A stretch of DNA of 64,000 nucleotides from Pseudomonas sp. ADAK13 (GTDB taxonomy: Bacteria > Pseudomonadota > Gammaproteobacteria > Pseudomonadales > Pseudomonadaceae). The stretch spans positions 1,922,001 through 1,986,000 of the forward strand of contig NZ_CP052860.1 of assembly GCF_012935715.1 (NCBI RefSeq), written 5' to 3'. Both the position numbers and the translations under genes were made by a program. The notes under the pieces are model-generated. The model was not told the DNA's origin and ran no database searches. It saw only the letters and a program-made list of their open reading frames with translations. Positions 16,973 to 27,292 of the stretch are shown in pieces; positions within the stretch are counted from its first letter, which is position 1, and the number at the start of each line of letters is the position of its first letter.

Positions 16973-17097
16973 GAATCATCTCCTCGGCGGCGGGCAAGTG
17001 GGTGCCTTTATAACGGATAAAAATCGGCTTTTGAAGCTAATAGTTATCCGACCATCGAAAAATAATCATATTTTACCGATAACAATCGAGTTTTTTA
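16973..17097. promoter_or_regulatory. Promoter/operator region of aguBA
   Basis: An AT-rich 125-base gap with an inverted repeat CGGATAA (17014-17020) / TTATCCG (17044-17050) and a nearby short palindrome CGATAACAATCG (17077-17088). These repeated elements look like regulator binding sites between the large fusion gene and aguB. Confidence 0.4.
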
Positions 17098-20007
17098 TTA
17101 CAGCCCTTCCTCCAATACCTTCGCCAGCATGTCGACGAAAAAATCCACACTGTGCCGGGAGGTAACCATCGGCGGTTTGATCTTGAGGATGTTCAGATAG
17201 TCGCCCGTAGGTTGCATGAAAATCCCCAGTTCCCGCAGCCGATCGCACAGCCGCGCGGTCTCTTCAGTGGCCGGTTCCAGGGTCTGCCGGTCGCGGACCA
17301 GCTCCAGCCCCAGATAGAACCCGGAACCATGCACCGCGCCCACCAATGGATACTGTTCGACCAGCGCTTCCAACCGGGCCTTGAAGTGCCCGCCCACCAC
17401 CTGGGCGTTTTCCCACAGCTTTTCTTCCTCCATCACGTCCAGCACCGCCATGCCGATGCGGCAACTCACCGGGCTGCCGCCGGACGACGAGAAGAAGTAA
17501 CCCTCGGCCTCCAGCGCCTCGGCAATTTCCCGGCGGGTGATCACCGCGCCCAACGGCTGGCCGTTGCCCATGCCCTTGGCCATGGTGATGATGTCCGGCA
17601 CCACGCCCTGCTCTTCAAAGCCCCAGAAGAAATGGCCCATGCGGCCGTAACCCACCTGCACTTCATCGGCGATGCACACGCCACCCCGCTCCCGAACCCG
17701 TGCGTACACCTGCTGCAAATAGCCCGGCGGCAAGGAAATCCCACCGGCATTGCCGTACACCGGCTCACAAATGAAGCCGGCCAACTGGCGGTTCTGCGCG
17801 GCGATTTTCGCCAGGTTGTGTTCCACGCTGCGTACGTAGTCGGGCGCACTGTCCTGCCCGCGAAATTCACCGCGATAGGTGTTCGGCGCGGTCACCGGGT
17901 GCACCCAGTCCGGGCGACTGCTCAGGGCCTGAGGGTTGTCGGCGATCGAGGTCGACACCGCATCCGCCGCCACCGACCAGCCGTGGTAGGCCTCCAGCAC
18001 GCTGAGCATGTCGCGCCCGCCGCTGTAGGCCCAGGCCAGGCGGATCGCCAGGTCATTGGCTTCGGTGCCGCTGTTGACCAGGAACACCCGGTCCATGGAA
18101 TCCGGCGCCAGCGCCAGCAGACGCTCGGAAAATTCGGCAATCGCCGCATAGTGAAAGCGCGAGTTGGTGTTGAGCAACGACCATTGCCGCGCTGCCACCT
18201 GGGCCATGCGCGGGTGACCGTGGCCGAGCACCGCGACGTTGTTGAGCATGTCGAGGTAGGAACGGCCCTGCATGTCGATCAGGTGATTGCGCCAGCCGCG
18301 CTCGATGCGCGGCGGGTCGACGTAATAGTGCTTCTGCGAACGGGCGAAACTGGCGTCGCGGCGGGCCAGCAGGGCCTCGGGGTCCAGCTCCGGCTCGGCG
18401 TCGCAGGCCAGCCCCAGCAGGGTGGCCGGAGAGGGGCACAACGCTTGCCAGGCCGGCGCCCGGGACGGCGTGCAGAACAACGGCGGCTCAAGCTCGGCGC
18501 GGCACAGTTGCACCGTCAGCGGGCCGACAACCTCGCCGAGCACTTGGCCCTTTACCACCGCCGCGCCGTGCTGCAACAAGCCGTTCACGCCCCACAACCG
18601 AACGCTCAACTGCGCACTGTGCAGGCATAGCAGGCCGTCGGCGGCGTAACGCAAGGTGCCGGCAAACGGCGCCTCCACCGTGGCGCCCAAGGGCATGTGC
18701 AGCTCTACGTGAAGCGGGAAGGTGTCCGGTTCGATGGCGCTGTCGGGCTGGGTGCGGGACAGCCGATATTGGCCATAACGACTCGCGGCCAGCCCATGCA
18801 CCAGGGCCGCCTCCTCTAGAAGCCGTCGATCAATACCTTCCTGCTGCCAATTCCCCGCCTCGAAATGCGGGCTGAGCACGCCCAGGTCGATCAGCGCGAA
18901 CTCACGTCCAACCAGCCCCGGCAGCAACGGCGCAAACCCTTCGCCGACAATCGGCGGCAACTGGGCACCGACACTCCTCAGGATCGCCGCCTCCATCAGC
19001 TCAAAGGGCACCGATGTCGCCACGTCGAAAATTTCCCACTCATGCTCGGCGTTCTTCAGCAAGTAGGCGTTATCCGGGTCCAGGCCCTGCTGCTGTTCAC
19101 TGCTCAGCACCAACACCGCAGCCCGCGCGACGATCAGCGGCCACAGCGCCTGCAGCTCTTCGTGCTGCAACGGGGTAATCGCGTGGCATGCCTGGATCGC
19201 CGGCAGGATGGCGAACGGATCACCCTCGGCATGGTGCAGCAGTGCCGCACAGGTCACCGACAGGTCGGCAATGCGCCAGGTGCGCACCAGGTCGCCGAAA
19301 TCGATCACACCCTGCACCTGCCAATGCCGCTGGGCGTCGCGCTGCCAGACCACGTTGTCATCGGTGATGTCCATGTGCACGGCCTGCCACGGCAGGTGAT
19401 CGGCCAAAGGCCGCACACGGCGTTCCACCTGCTCGGCCACTTGCTCCAGCGCAGCCCGCTGGGGGAGATTTTCGAGGGTCGAGAGCAGATGGTTGATCAG
19501 CTCAAGGGCATGACGCGGGTCCCATTGCAGGGTGCGTTCCAGCCCAGGATGCTCAAAACCGGCCAGCGCCAGGCTCATCCGCCCGCACAGTTCGCCGAAG
19601 CCGGCGATCACCTCACGGCCCAGATGAGGCAGGTGGGTGAGCGGCTGGCCGTCGATGTAGTCCAGTAACCGCAGGTGCACGGTGTGCCCGGCGACGGTTT
19701 CGGTCAGCAGTTCTTCGCCGTTAAGGGACGTGATCACCTTGGGGACCCGCACGTTCGAATGTTCCTGCAGGTGCTTGAGGGCCGCGTGCTGGGCCTGCAG
19801 TTCGACGGCGGCATAGTCGCCCCGGCAGATTTTCAGCACAAAACGGCCCCGGTCACTGTCGATGCGGTAGTTGAGATCTTGCTGGCTGCCGAGGGACTTT
19901 AGCGCGCCGCCGAGGTCGTAATGCTGCTCCAGTAGCCGTGCCGCAGGGTCCGGTCCGACTTGCGGGCATGGCAGACTGGCGCGATGAATCAACGTGGCGA
20001 GCAACAT
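17098..20007 (-). CDS. APH-kinase / class III aminotransferase fusion
   Basis: A 969-residue multidomain protein. Residues about 20-330 are an aminoglycoside-phosphotransferase-like kinase: VLKICRGDYAAVELQAQ for the nucleotide Lys, then HMDITDDNVVW and GVIDFGDLVRTWRIADL for the catalytic and metal Asp motifs. The middle (about 400-560) resembles an M23/lipoyl-like beta domain (MPLGATVEAPFAGTLRY, VVKGQVLGEVVG). The C-terminal 400 residues are a class III PLP aminotransferase with DEVQVGYGRMG and PLP-binding Lys811 (ITMAKGMGNGQPLG). The pairing of this kinase and this aminotransferase resembles hydroxylysine kinase plus phospholyase, which in vertebrates are separate proteins. Lying directly upstream of aguBA it may act in amine or amino-acid catabolism; the substrate is not known. 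Confidence 0.88.
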   Translation of the reverse strand: MLLATLIHRASLPCPQVGPDPAARLLEQHYDLGGALKSLGSQQDLNYRIDSDRGRFVLKICRGDYAAVELQAQHAALKHLQEHSNVRVPKVITSLNGEELLTETVAGHTVHLRLLDYIDGQPLTHLPHLGREVIAGFGELCGRMSLALAGFEHPGLERTLQWDPRHALELINHLLSTLENLPQRAALEQVAEQVERRVRPLADHLPWQAVHMDITDDNVVWQRDAQRHWQVQGVIDFGDLVRTWRIADLSVTCAALLHHAEGDPFAILPAIQACHAITPLQHEELQALWPLIVARAAVLVLSSEQQQGLDPDNAYLLKNAEHEWEIFDVATSVPFELMEAAILRSVGAQLPPIVGEGFAPLLPGLVGREFALIDLGVLSPHFEAGNWQQEGIDRRLLEEAALVHGLAASRYGQYRLSRTQPDSAIEPDTFPLHVELHMPLGATVEAPFAGTLRYAADGLLCLHSAQLSVRLWGVNGLLQHGAAVVKGQVLGEVVGPLTVQLCRAELEPPLFCTPSRAPAWQALCPSPATLLGLACDAEPELDPEALLARRDASFARSQKHYYVDPPRIERGWRNHLIDMQGRSYLDMLNNVAVLGHGHPRMAQVAARQWSLLNTNSRFHYAAIAEFSERLLALAPDSMDRVFLVNSGTEANDLAIRLAWAYSGGRDMLSVLEAYHGWSVAADAVSTSIADNPQALSSRPDWVHPVTAPNTYRGEFRGQDSAPDYVRSVEHNLAKIAAQNRQLAGFICEPVYGNAGGISLPPGYLQQVYARVRERGGVCIADEVQVGYGRMGHFFWGFEEQGVVPDIITMAKGMGNGQPLGAVITRREIAEALEAEGYFFSSSGGSPVSCRIGMAVLDVMEEEKLWENAQVVGGHFKARLEALVEQYPLVGAVHGSGFYLGLELVRDRQTLEPATEETARLCDRLRELGIFMQPTGDYLNILKIKPPMVTSRHSVDFFVDMLAKVLEEGL

Positions 20008-20187
20008 GTGACGACCCCTGGTGTTTTTATCAGGCGCTTATATCGCCATTGTTGACGGGGGTTACGCAACCCCTGCAAATGCGGTGTTTCGGCACGCAAA
20101 TTGCCCTCGCCCCTTGCACCGCCTCGCTTCACAACTCAAGCTATGCTCCATTCGCTTAATGTCCGTCTAAGGAAAAGGGCTTCCGAC

Positions 20188-21270
20188 ATGCGCATTCTCA
20201 TCACCGGCGGCGCCGGATTTATCGGTTCCGCTCTGATCCGGCACCTGATTCAACACACCGAGCACGAAGTGCTCAACCTCGACAAACTGACCTACGCAGG
20301 CAATCTCGAGTCGCTGACCAGCATCGCGACCAATAGCCGCTATGAGTTCGTCCAGGCCGACATCATCGACCAGACCACCGTCAGTGCCGTGCTGGCGCGC
20401 TTTGAGCCGCACGCGATCATGCACCTGGCGGCCGAGTCCCACGTGGACCGGTCCATCGACGGCCCGTCGGATTTTATCCAGACCAATATCGTCGGCACCT
20501 ACAGCCTGCTGGAGGCCGCGCGCGGCTATTGGCAGAAGCTGGAGGAACCGGCCAAAAGTGCCTTCCGCTTCCACCACATCTCCACGGATGAAGTGTACGG
20601 CGACCTGCACGGCGTCGATGACCTGTTCACCGAAACCACGCCTTACGCGCCCAGCTCGCCATACTCCGCCAGCAAGGCCGCGTCCGATCACCTGGTGCGC
20701 GCCTGGCAGCGCACTTACGGCCTGCCGGTGCTGCTGACCAACTGCTCGAACAACTACGGGCCGTTCCACTTCCCCGAGAAGCTGATCCCGCTGGTGATCC
20801 TCAACGCCCTGGCGGGCAAACCGTTGCCGGTGTATGGCGATGGCCTGCAAGTGCGCGACTGGCTGTTCGTCGAAGACCACGCCCGTGCGCTGTTCAAAGT
20901 GGTGACTGAAGGCGTGGTGGGCGAGACCTACAACATCGGCGGCCACAACGAGCAGAAGAATATCGACGTGGTGCGCAGCATCTGCGGCCTGCTGGAAGAG
21001 TTGGCGCCACAACGCCCGACGGGTGTGGAGAAATTCACTGACCTGATCACCTTCGTCAAGGATCGTCCGGGCCACGACCAGCGCTACGCGATCGATGCCA
21101 GCAAGATCGAACGCGAACTGGGCTGGGTGCCCGAAGAAACCTTTGAAACCGGCCTGCGCAAAACCGTGCAGTGGTACCTCGATAACCTGGAATGGTGCCG
21201 CAGGGTCCAGGACGGCAGTTATCAGGGTGAACGACTGGGCAACACCGACGTTAAGGATCTGATCGCATGA
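20188..21270 (+). CDS. rfbB: dTDP-glucose 4,6-dehydratase
   Basis: A 360-residue extended SDR that converts dTDP-glucose to dTDP-4-keto-6-deoxyglucose, the second step of dTDP-L-rhamnose synthesis. [15 protein letters not shown] is the NAD-binding loop, STDEVYGDL carries the active-site Asp-Glu pair, and [11 protein letters not shown] carries the Tyr-Lys pair. The start at 20188 follows AAGGAAAAGG; the longer open frame from 20101 lacks family sequence. It is the first gene of rfbBACD, with a 4-base overlap to rfbA. Confidence 0.96.
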   Translation: MRILITGGAGFIGSALIRHLIQHTEHEVLNLDKLTYAGNLESLTSIATNSRYEFVQADIIDQTTVSAVLARFEPHAIMHLAAESHVDRSIDGPSDFIQTNIVGTYSLLEAARGYWQKLEEPAKSAFRFHHISTDEVYGDLHGVDDLFTETTPYAPSSPYSASKAASDHLVRAWQRTYGLPVLLTNCSNNYGPFHFPEKLIPLVILNALAGKPLPVYGDGLQVRDWLFVEDHARALFKVVTEGVVGETYNIGGHNEQKNIDVVRSICGLLEELAPQRPTGVEKFTDLITFVKDRPGHDQRYAIDASKIERELGWVPEETFETGLRKTVQWYLDNLEWCRRVQDGSYQGERLGNTDVKDLIA

Positions 21271-22142
21271 TGAAGGGAATCGTATTGGCCGGTGGCTCCG
21301 GCACCCGTTTGCACCCCATTACCCTGGGCGTTTCCAAGCAGCTGCTGCCGGTGTATGACAAGCCGATGATCTACTACCCGATCTCGGTGCTGATGCTGGC
21401 CGGCATCAAGGAAATCCTGGTGATCTCCACCCCCGTGGACCTGCCCCAATACCGCAATCTATTGGGCGATGGCAGCCAGTTTGGCGTGCATTTCACCTAC
21501 GCAGAACAACCGTCGCCGGATGGTTTGGCGCAAGCGTTTTTGATTGGCGAAGAGTTCATCGGCGATGACCCGGTGTGCCTGATCCTGGGCGACAACATCT
21601 TCCACGGCCAGCATTTCGGCGACCAACTGCGCACCGCTGCAGAGCGCCCATCTGGCGCTACGGTGTTCGGTTACTGGGTGAAGGACCCGGAGCGTTTCGG
21701 CGTGATCGATTTCGACAGCGAAGGCCGCGCACTTTCCATTGAGGAAAAACCCGCCAAGCCAAAGTCGAGCTACGCGGTAACCGGCCTGTATTTCTACGAC
21801 AACGACGTGATCAAGATCGCCAAGGCGGTCAAGCCATCGCCGCGCGGTGAATTGGAAATCACCGACGTCAACAACGCCTACCTCCAGCGCGGCGACCTGC
21901 ACGTGGAGCGCTTCGGCCGTGGCTTTGCCTGGCTGGACACCGGCACCCACGACAGCCTGCTGGAAGCCTCGACGTACGTTCAGACCATCGAACACCGCCA
22001 AGGCCTGAAAGTGGCGTGCCTGGAAGAAATCGCTTACGAGAACGGCTGGATCGACCGTGATCATTTGCTGGAACGGGCCAAATATTTTGGCAAAACCGGC
22101 TATGGTCAGTACTTGTTCACGCTCGCTGGGGAAACTAAATGA
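21267..22142 (+). CDS. rfbA: Glucose-1-phosphate thymidylyltransferase
   Basis: A 291-residue nucleotidyltransferase that makes dTDP-glucose from dTTP and glucose-1-phosphate, the first step of dTDP-rhamnose synthesis. The signature [20 protein letters not shown] is at the N-terminus. [10 protein letters not shown] and the sugar-binding EEKPAKPKS and [10 protein letters not shown] segments are intact. It overlaps rfbB and rfbC by 4 bases each. Confidence 0.96.
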   Translation: MMKGIVLAGGSGTRLHPITLGVSKQLLPVYDKPMIYYPISVLMLAGIKEILVISTPVDLPQYRNLLGDGSQFGVHFTYAEQPSPDGLAQAFLIGEEFIGDDPVCLILGDNIFHGQHFGDQLRTAAERPSGATVFGYWVKDPERFGVIDFDSEGRALSIEEKPAKPKSSYAVTGLYFYDNDVIKIAKAVKPSPRGELEITDVNNAYLQRGDLHVERFGRGFAWLDTGTHDSLLEASTYVQTIEHRQGLKVACLEEIAYENGWIDRDHLLERAKYFGKTGYGQYLFTLAGETK

Positions 22143-22684
22143 ATGTAACCGCCACTGAACTGCCCGGTGTATTGATCATCGAGCCGAAGGTTTTTGGCGA
22201 TGAGCGCGGCTTTTTTTATGAAAGTTTCAACGCCCGGGCTTTCGCCCAGGCCACCGGTTTGCAACAAGAGTTTGTGCAGGACAACCATTCGCGCTCTCAA
22301 AAGGGTGTGCTGCGTGGCCTGCATTACCAAGTGGAACACGCTCAAGGCAAGCTGGTGCGTGTAACCGCCGGTGAAGTGCTGGACGTGGCGGTGGATATCC
22401 GTCGCGGCTCACCACTTTTCGGCAAATGGGCCAGCGTGCATTTATCCGCGGAGAATAATCGCCAACTGTGGATTCCACCGGGATTTGCCCATGGATTTGT
22501 GGTGCTCAGCGACTACGCCGAGTTCCTCTACAAAACCACGGATTACTACACGCCCTCGGCAGAACGCTGCATTCGCTGGGACGATCCTGACCTCAACATC
22601 GACTGGCAACTGACCGGCACGCCAACCTTGTCCGCCAAGGACCAGAACGGTAAAAGCCTGAAAGAAGCCGACCTGTTCCCATGA
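22139..22684 (+). CDS. rfbC: dTDP-4-dehydrorhamnose 3,5-epimerase
   Basis: A 181-residue cupin-fold epimerase, the third enzyme of the rhamnose pathway. [30 protein letters not shown] (with the catalytic His) and [15 protein letters not shown] are the family motifs, with the catalytic Tyr in YKTTDYYTP. It overlaps rfbA and rfbD by 4 bases each. Confidence 0.96.
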   Translation: MNVTATELPGVLIIEPKVFGDERGFFYESFNARAFAQATGLQQEFVQDNHSRSQKGVLRGLHYQVEHAQGKLVRVTAGEVLDVAVDIRRGSPLFGKWASVHLSAENNRQLWIPPGFAHGFVVLSDYAEFLYKTTDYYTPSAERCIRWDDPDLNIDWQLTGTPTLSAKDQNGKSLKEADLFP

Positions 22685-23562
22685 ACAGCCCGTTGAAAAT
22701 CCTCATCAGCGGCCAACACGGCCAGGTCTCCCGGGAGCTGCAACAGCGCCTCCAGGGCCTGGGCGAGTTGATCGTGTTGGGCCGCGACCAGCTTGACCTG
22801 ACGCATCCCGAGCAAATCCGCCAGCAAGTGCGCGCCCATCGCCCGGGTCTGATCATCAACGCAGCCGCCCACACCGCCGTCGATCAAGCCGAGAGCGAGC
22901 CGGACGTGGCCTTCGCCATCAACGCCACCGCGCCCGGGATTTTCGCCGAGGAAGCCAAGGCACTGGGCATTCCGCTGATCCACTACTCCACCGACTATGT
23001 ATTCGACGGCAGCAAGGCCGCGCCCTACAACGAGGGCGACGCAACCAACCCGCTGGGCGTCTATGGCGCGAGCAAGCTGGCAGGCGAACGGGCGATCGCG
23101 GCCGTCGGCGGTGAGCACCTGATTCTGCGCACCAGTTGGGTCTACTCGACCCACGGCAAGAACTTCTTGCTGACCATGCAGCGCCTGCTGCAGGAAAAGC
23201 CGCACATGCGCATCGTTGCCGACCAGATCGGTGCACCGACTTGGGCCGGCACCATCGCCAACAGTACACGCGCGCTGATCGAACACTGGCAAGCGGGCCA
23301 GGCCGGGGCTTGGGGCGTCTATCACCTGACGGCCCAGGGCGAGACCTCCTGGTTCGGTTTTGCCCAGGCCATTGGTGAGCAATTGCGCATCGAAGGCAAG
23401 GCGTGCGCCGAACTGGAGGCGATCCCTTCCAGCGCCTATCCAACGCCCGCCAAGCGCCCGCTGAACTCGCGCCTGGATTGCAGCCGACTGCAACAACAGT
23501 GGCACGTCTCGCAGCCGCAATGGCACGACGCATTGCGCGAGTGTCTTGCCGGGCAGGCGTAG
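22681..23562 (+). CDS. rfbD: dTDP-4-dehydrorhamnose reductase
   Basis: A 293-residue SDR that reduces dTDP-4-keto-L-rhamnose to dTDP-L-rhamnose. LISGQHGQVSRELQQRL is the dinucleotide-binding region, INAAAHTAVDQAE and HYSTDYVFDG the active-site region, and YGASKLAGE the Tyr-Lys motif. It is the last gene of the overlapping rfbBACD operon. Gene order here is B-A-C-D, while P. aeruginosa has rmlBDAC. The product supplies LPS core, O-antigen or rhamnolipid synthesis. Confidence 0.95.
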   Translation: MNSPLKILISGQHGQVSRELQQRLQGLGELIVLGRDQLDLTHPEQIRQQVRAHRPGLIINAAAHTAVDQAESEPDVAFAINATAPGIFAEEAKALGIPLIHYSTDYVFDGSKAAPYNEGDATNPLGVYGASKLAGERAIAAVGGEHLILRTSWVYSTHGKNFLLTMQRLLQEKPHMRIVADQIGAPTWAGTIANSTRALIEHWQAGQAGAWGVYHLTAQGETSWFGFAQAIGEQLRIEGKACAELEAIPSSAYPTPAKRPLNSRLDCSRLQQQWHVSQPQWHDALRECLAGQA

Positions 23563-23598
23563 GCATAATGCGCCTGTACCCACAGGCGCACGACTCCC

Positions 23599-25407
23599 AT
23601 GACTCCACCCCTTCCGCGAAGACCCCGCTGGCGCAGCCTGGCCTTGCTGGCGCTGTGCCTGGCACCGCTGTTGTGGCCGCTGGAGCACTTGGCCGAGCGT
23701 TATTACCGCAGCGAACTGGCCGGGCAGAACCGCCAGACGCTGGACCTCTACGTCGCCAACCTGCTGGGCACCCTGCACCGCTATGAAGTGTTGCCGCAGA
23801 TCCTCGGCGACCTGCCGGCCCTGCGCACCGCGATCGACGCGCCCCACGTCAGCACCAACCTGGTCAACGCCAACCACCTGCTCAAGGACGTCGCCGCCCA
23901 GGCCGGGGTGGAAGTGATGTACCTGATGGACACCACCGGCAAGACCCTCGCCGCGTCGAACTGGGACAAACAGGACAGCTTCGTCGGGCGTAATTTTTCC
24001 TTTCGCCCGTACTTCAGCGAAGCCATGGCCGGGCGCCTGGGGCGATTCTTCGGGCTGGGCACCACCTCGGCCAAGCGCGGCTACTTCTTCGCGGCGGCCG
24101 TGCGCGATGGCGACACGATCATCGGGGTGCTGGTGGTCAAGGTCGACCTGGACCACACCGAAAGCCTGTGGGGCAATACACCCGAACAACTGCTGGTGAC
24201 CGACCACAACGGCGTGGTGATCCTCACGTCGCGCCCGCAATGGCGATTCCGCGCTACTCGGCCGCTGACTGACGAAGAACGCCGCGCCATCATCGCCATC
24301 CAGCCTTACCCGACCCGCGACCCGCAGCCGCTGAACCTCAGTGCCACGGCCTGGGTGCGCCAGTCTACCGACATCGCCGAAACCGGCTGGAAGGTCGAAA
24401 TTCTCGCCCCACGCACGTTAATCAGCCGCCCGGTGCGTACCGTGGTTGCGGTAGGGGGCGCCACCTTGCTGGTGCTGATGCTGTTGCTCGGCCTGATGAT
24501 GCAGCGCCGTCGTCACTACCTGGAGCGCATCGCCTTCGAAGCCAAGGCCCGTCGCGAGCTGGAAATGCGCGTGATCGAACGGACCAGCGACCTCGAAGGC
24601 CTCAACCGACGCCTGAAACAGGAAGTGCTGGAGCGTGAACATGCCCAGCAGGAACTGGTGCGCGCCCAGGATGATTTGGTACAGGCCGGTAAGTTGTCGG
24701 CGCTGGGCACCATGTCGGCGAGCATCAGCCACGAGCTTAACCAGCCGCTGGCGGCGATTCGCAGCTACGCGGAAAACGCAGGGATTTTGCTCGACCACGA
24801 GCGCACCGACGACGCCCGTGGCAACCTCAAGCTGATCAGCGAATTGACCGGACGCATGGCCTCGATCATCGCGCACTTGCGCGCCTTCGCCCGGCGCGAC
24901 CGGCATGCGCCGGAGAGCGTGGCCTTGCAACCGGCGCTGGACGATGCGCTGGCGCTGCTGGCCAAGCGGCGGCGGGCGATGGAAGTGGAGCTGATCCGCG
25001 ACCTGCCCGAGGCAACCTTGTGGGTGGCCGCCGGGGAAACCCGCCTGCGCCAGGTGCTGGGCAACCTGTTGGCCAATGCCCTGGACGCCCTGACCGAAAA
25101 AGGCCCGCCGCGAAAACTCTGGTTGAGTGCCCAAACCACCGAACAGGGCGTCAACCTGTACATTCGCGACAACGGCCCGGGGTTCTGCATGGAAGCCCTG
25201 GGCCGCGCCAGCGAGCCCTTCTACACCACCAAGACCCGCACCCAGGGCCTGGGGTTGGGCCTGGCGATCTGCGACACCCTGATGCGCGCCTTTGGCGGTG
25301 AACTGTTGTTCGCCAACCACAAGGAAGGTGGCGCGCTGTTAACCTTGAAACTGCGCGCCGGAGCACCGGGTGTCAGTCTGCAACCGTCCGAGGACCGCAG
25401 TGTATGA
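23599..25407 (+). CDS. dctB: DctB-type sensor histidine kinase
   Basis: A 602-residue inner membrane sensor. Transmembrane segments lie at about 13-33 and 277-298, enclosing a periplasmic double-PAS region with the DctB-like segment NWDKQDSFVGRNFSFRPYF. A coiled linker (about 310-360) leads to the H-box LGTMSASISHELNQPLAAI (His near 380) and the ATPase domain (DNGPGFCMEAL, GLGLAICDTLM). DctB proteins sense C4-dicarboxylates and phosphorylate DctD. It overlaps dctD by 4 bases. The dctPQM transporter genes that follow in PAO1 are not found next to it here. Confidence 0.9.
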   Translation: MTPPLPRRPRWRSLALLALCLAPLLWPLEHLAERYYRSELAGQNRQTLDLYVANLLGTLHRYEVLPQILGDLPALRTAIDAPHVSTNLVNANHLLKDVAAQAGVEVMYLMDTTGKTLAASNWDKQDSFVGRNFSFRPYFSEAMAGRLGRFFGLGTTSAKRGYFFAAAVRDGDTIIGVLVVKVDLDHTESLWGNTPEQLLVTDHNGVVILTSRPQWRFRATRPLTDEERRAIIAIQPYPTRDPQPLNLSATAWVRQSTDIAETGWKVEILAPRTLISRPVRTVVAVGGATLLVLMLLLGLMMQRRRHYLERIAFEAKARRELEMRVIERTSDLEGLNRRLKQEVLEREHAQQELVRAQDDLVQAGKLSALGTMSASISHELNQPLAAIRSYAENAGILLDHERTDDARGNLKLISELTGRMASIIAHLRAFARRDRHAPESVALQPALDDALALLAKRRRAMEVELIRDLPEATLWVAAGETRLRQVLGNLLANALDALTEKGPPRKLWLSAQTTEQGVNLYIRDNGPGFCMEALGRASEPFYTTKTRTQGLGLGLAICDTLMRAFGGELLFANHKEGGALLTLKLRAGAPGVSLQPSEDRSV

Positions 25408-26789
25408 GTATCGATAACCAGATTCAGGTGGTGTTGATCGACGATGATCCACACCTGCGTCAGGCCCTGTGCCAGACCCTGGACCTGGCCGGGCTGAAAG
25501 TCCTGACCCTCGGCGAAGCCCAGGGTCTGACGTCGCGCCTGTCCCGGGATTGGCCGGGGGTGGTGGTGAGCGACATCCGTATGCCCGGCATGGACGGCCT
25601 GGAACTGTTGAGAGAGCTTCATGCCCAGGACCCGGAGCTGCCGGTGCTGCTGATCACCGGCCACGGCGACGTACCGCTGGCGGTGCAGGCCATGCGGACC
25701 GGCGCCTATGACTTCCTGGAAAAACCCTTCGCCAGCGACGCCCTGCTCGACAGCGTGCGCCGCGCCCTGGCCCTGCGCCGCCTGGTGCTGGACAACCGCA
25801 GCCTGCGCCTGGCCCTCAGCGACCGTCAGCAATTGAGCACGCGCCTGGTGGGGCACTCACCGCAGATGCTGCGCCTGCGCGAGCAGATCGGCGCGCTGGC
25901 GGCGACCAAGGCTGATGTGCTGATTCTTGGCGAGACCGGCGCCGGCAAAGAGGTGGTGGCGCGTGCGCTGCACGACCTGTCGAACCGCCGCACCGGCCCG
26001 TTCGTGGCGATCAACGCCGGGGCGTTGGCCGAGTCGGTGGTGGAAAGCGAGTTGTTCGGGCATGAGCCGGGTGCCTTTACCGGCGCCCAGAAGCGGCGCA
26101 TCGGCAAGTTCGAATTCGCCAACGGCGGCACGCTGTTTCTGGATGAAATCGAAAGCATGAGCCTGGATGTGCAGGTCAAACTGCTACGGCTGTTGCAGGA
26201 GCGCGTGGTGGAACGTCTGGGGGGCAATCAGTTGATCCCGCTGGATATCCGCATCATCGCCGCCACCAAGGAAGACCTGCGCCAGTCCGCCGACCAGGGG
26301 CGCTTCCGGGCCGACTTGTATTACCGCCTCAACGTCGCGCCGCTGCGCATTCCGCCACTGCGCGAGCGGGGCGAGGATGCGCTGATGCTGTTCCAGCACT
26401 TTGCCGACGAAGCCAGCACCCGCCACGGGCTACCCATGAAAGAGCTGCAACCGGGGCAACGCGCGCTGCTGTTGCGTCACAGCTGGCCGGGCAATGTGCG
26501 CGAGCTGCAAAACGCCGCGGAGCGTTTCGCCCTGGGCCTTGAGTTGGCGCTGGACAGCACCCCGGACAACCCTTCGGCCGGCGTCCTGACCAGCACGCCC
26601 GGCGGGTTGAGCGAACAGGTCGAGCAGTTTGAAAAAAGCCTGATCGCCGCCGAACTGGCACGCAGCCACAACTCCATGCGCAGCCTCGCCGAAGCCCTGG
26701 GCGTACCGCGCAAGACCCTGCACGACAAACTGCGCAAGCACGGGCTGAATTTCGCCGACAGCGGCAACAGCCACGCTGACGACGAATGA
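25404..26789 (+). CDS. dctD: DctD-type sigma-54 response regulator
   Basis: A 461-residue NtrC-family activator. The receiver domain has the phospho-Asp in VVVSDIRMPGMDG. The AAA+ domain has Walker A GETGAGKE, the sigma-54-contacting loop GAFTGAQKRR and Walker B GGTLFLDEIE. The C-terminal Fis-type HTH is NSMRSLAEALGVPRKTLHDK. It should activate sigma-54 promoters of C4-dicarboxylate transport genes in response to DctB. Confidence 0.92.
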   Translation: MSIDNQIQVVLIDDDPHLRQALCQTLDLAGLKVLTLGEAQGLTSRLSRDWPGVVVSDIRMPGMDGLELLRELHAQDPELPVLLITGHGDVPLAVQAMRTGAYDFLEKPFASDALLDSVRRALALRRLVLDNRSLRLALSDRQQLSTRLVGHSPQMLRLREQIGALAATKADVLILGETGAGKEVVARALHDLSNRRTGPFVAINAGALAESVVESELFGHEPGAFTGAQKRRIGKFEFANGGTLFLDEIESMSLDVQVKLLRLLQERVVERLGGNQLIPLDIRIIAATKEDLRQSADQGRFRADLYYRLNVAPLRIPPLRERGEDALMLFQHFADEASTRHGLPMKELQPGQRALLLRHSWPGNVRELQNAAERFALGLELALDSTPDNPSAGVLTSTPGGLSEQVEQFEKSLIAAELARSHNSMRSLAEALGVPRKTLHDKLRKHGLNFADSGNSHADDE

Positions 26790-26816
26790 CCCTTTTCCCC
26801 CTGCCACGAGGCCACC

Positions 26817-27272
26817 ATGAGTCGCGATAGCCGTTACCTGGAATCGATCCTTCACCACGACATTCCCCTGACCCGGGAAATGGGCCTCAAGGTGCTCGAC
26901 TGGCAGGACCGGCAACTGCAACTGCGCTTGCCGCTGGACGCCAACATCAACCACAAGAGCACCATGTTTGGCGGCAGCCTGTATTGCGGCGCCGTACTGG
27001 CGGGCTGGGGTTGGCTGCATTTGCAGTTGCGTGAGGAAGGGATCGAAGACGGGCATATCGTGATTCAGGAAGGGCAGATCAGTTATCCGCTGCCGGTGAC
27101 CACGGATGCGACGGCGGTTTGCCAGGCACCTGATGACAAGGTGTGGAAGCGGTTTTTGGCCACCTATAAGCGTTACGGCCGGGCGCGACTGGCGCTGGAA
27201 ACGTGGATCGTCAACGAGGGCAGTGAAGAGCGGGCCGTGGCCTTTACCGGGCAGTACGTCCTGCACCGCTAG
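26817..27272 (+). CDS. YiiD_C-type putative thioesterase
   Basis: A 151-residue hotdog-fold protein of the YiiD C-terminal domain family (putative thioesterases). The helix-wrapped segment NINHKSTMFGGSLYCGAVLA is the typical region, with Asn/His and the Gly-rich turn. No catalytic residue can be assigned with confidence. It follows dctD by 27 bases with its own ribosome binding site (CGAGG) and may share that transcript. Confidence 0.8.
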   Translation: MSRDSRYLESILHHDIPLTREMGLKVLDWQDRQLQLRLPLDANINHKSTMFGGSLYCGAVLAGWGWLHLQLREEGIEDGHIVIQEGQISYPLPVTTDATAVCQAPDDKVWKRFLATYKRYGRARLALETWIVNEGSEERAVAFTGQYVLHR

Positions 27273-27292
27273 AAGCCATTACCCATAACCAC

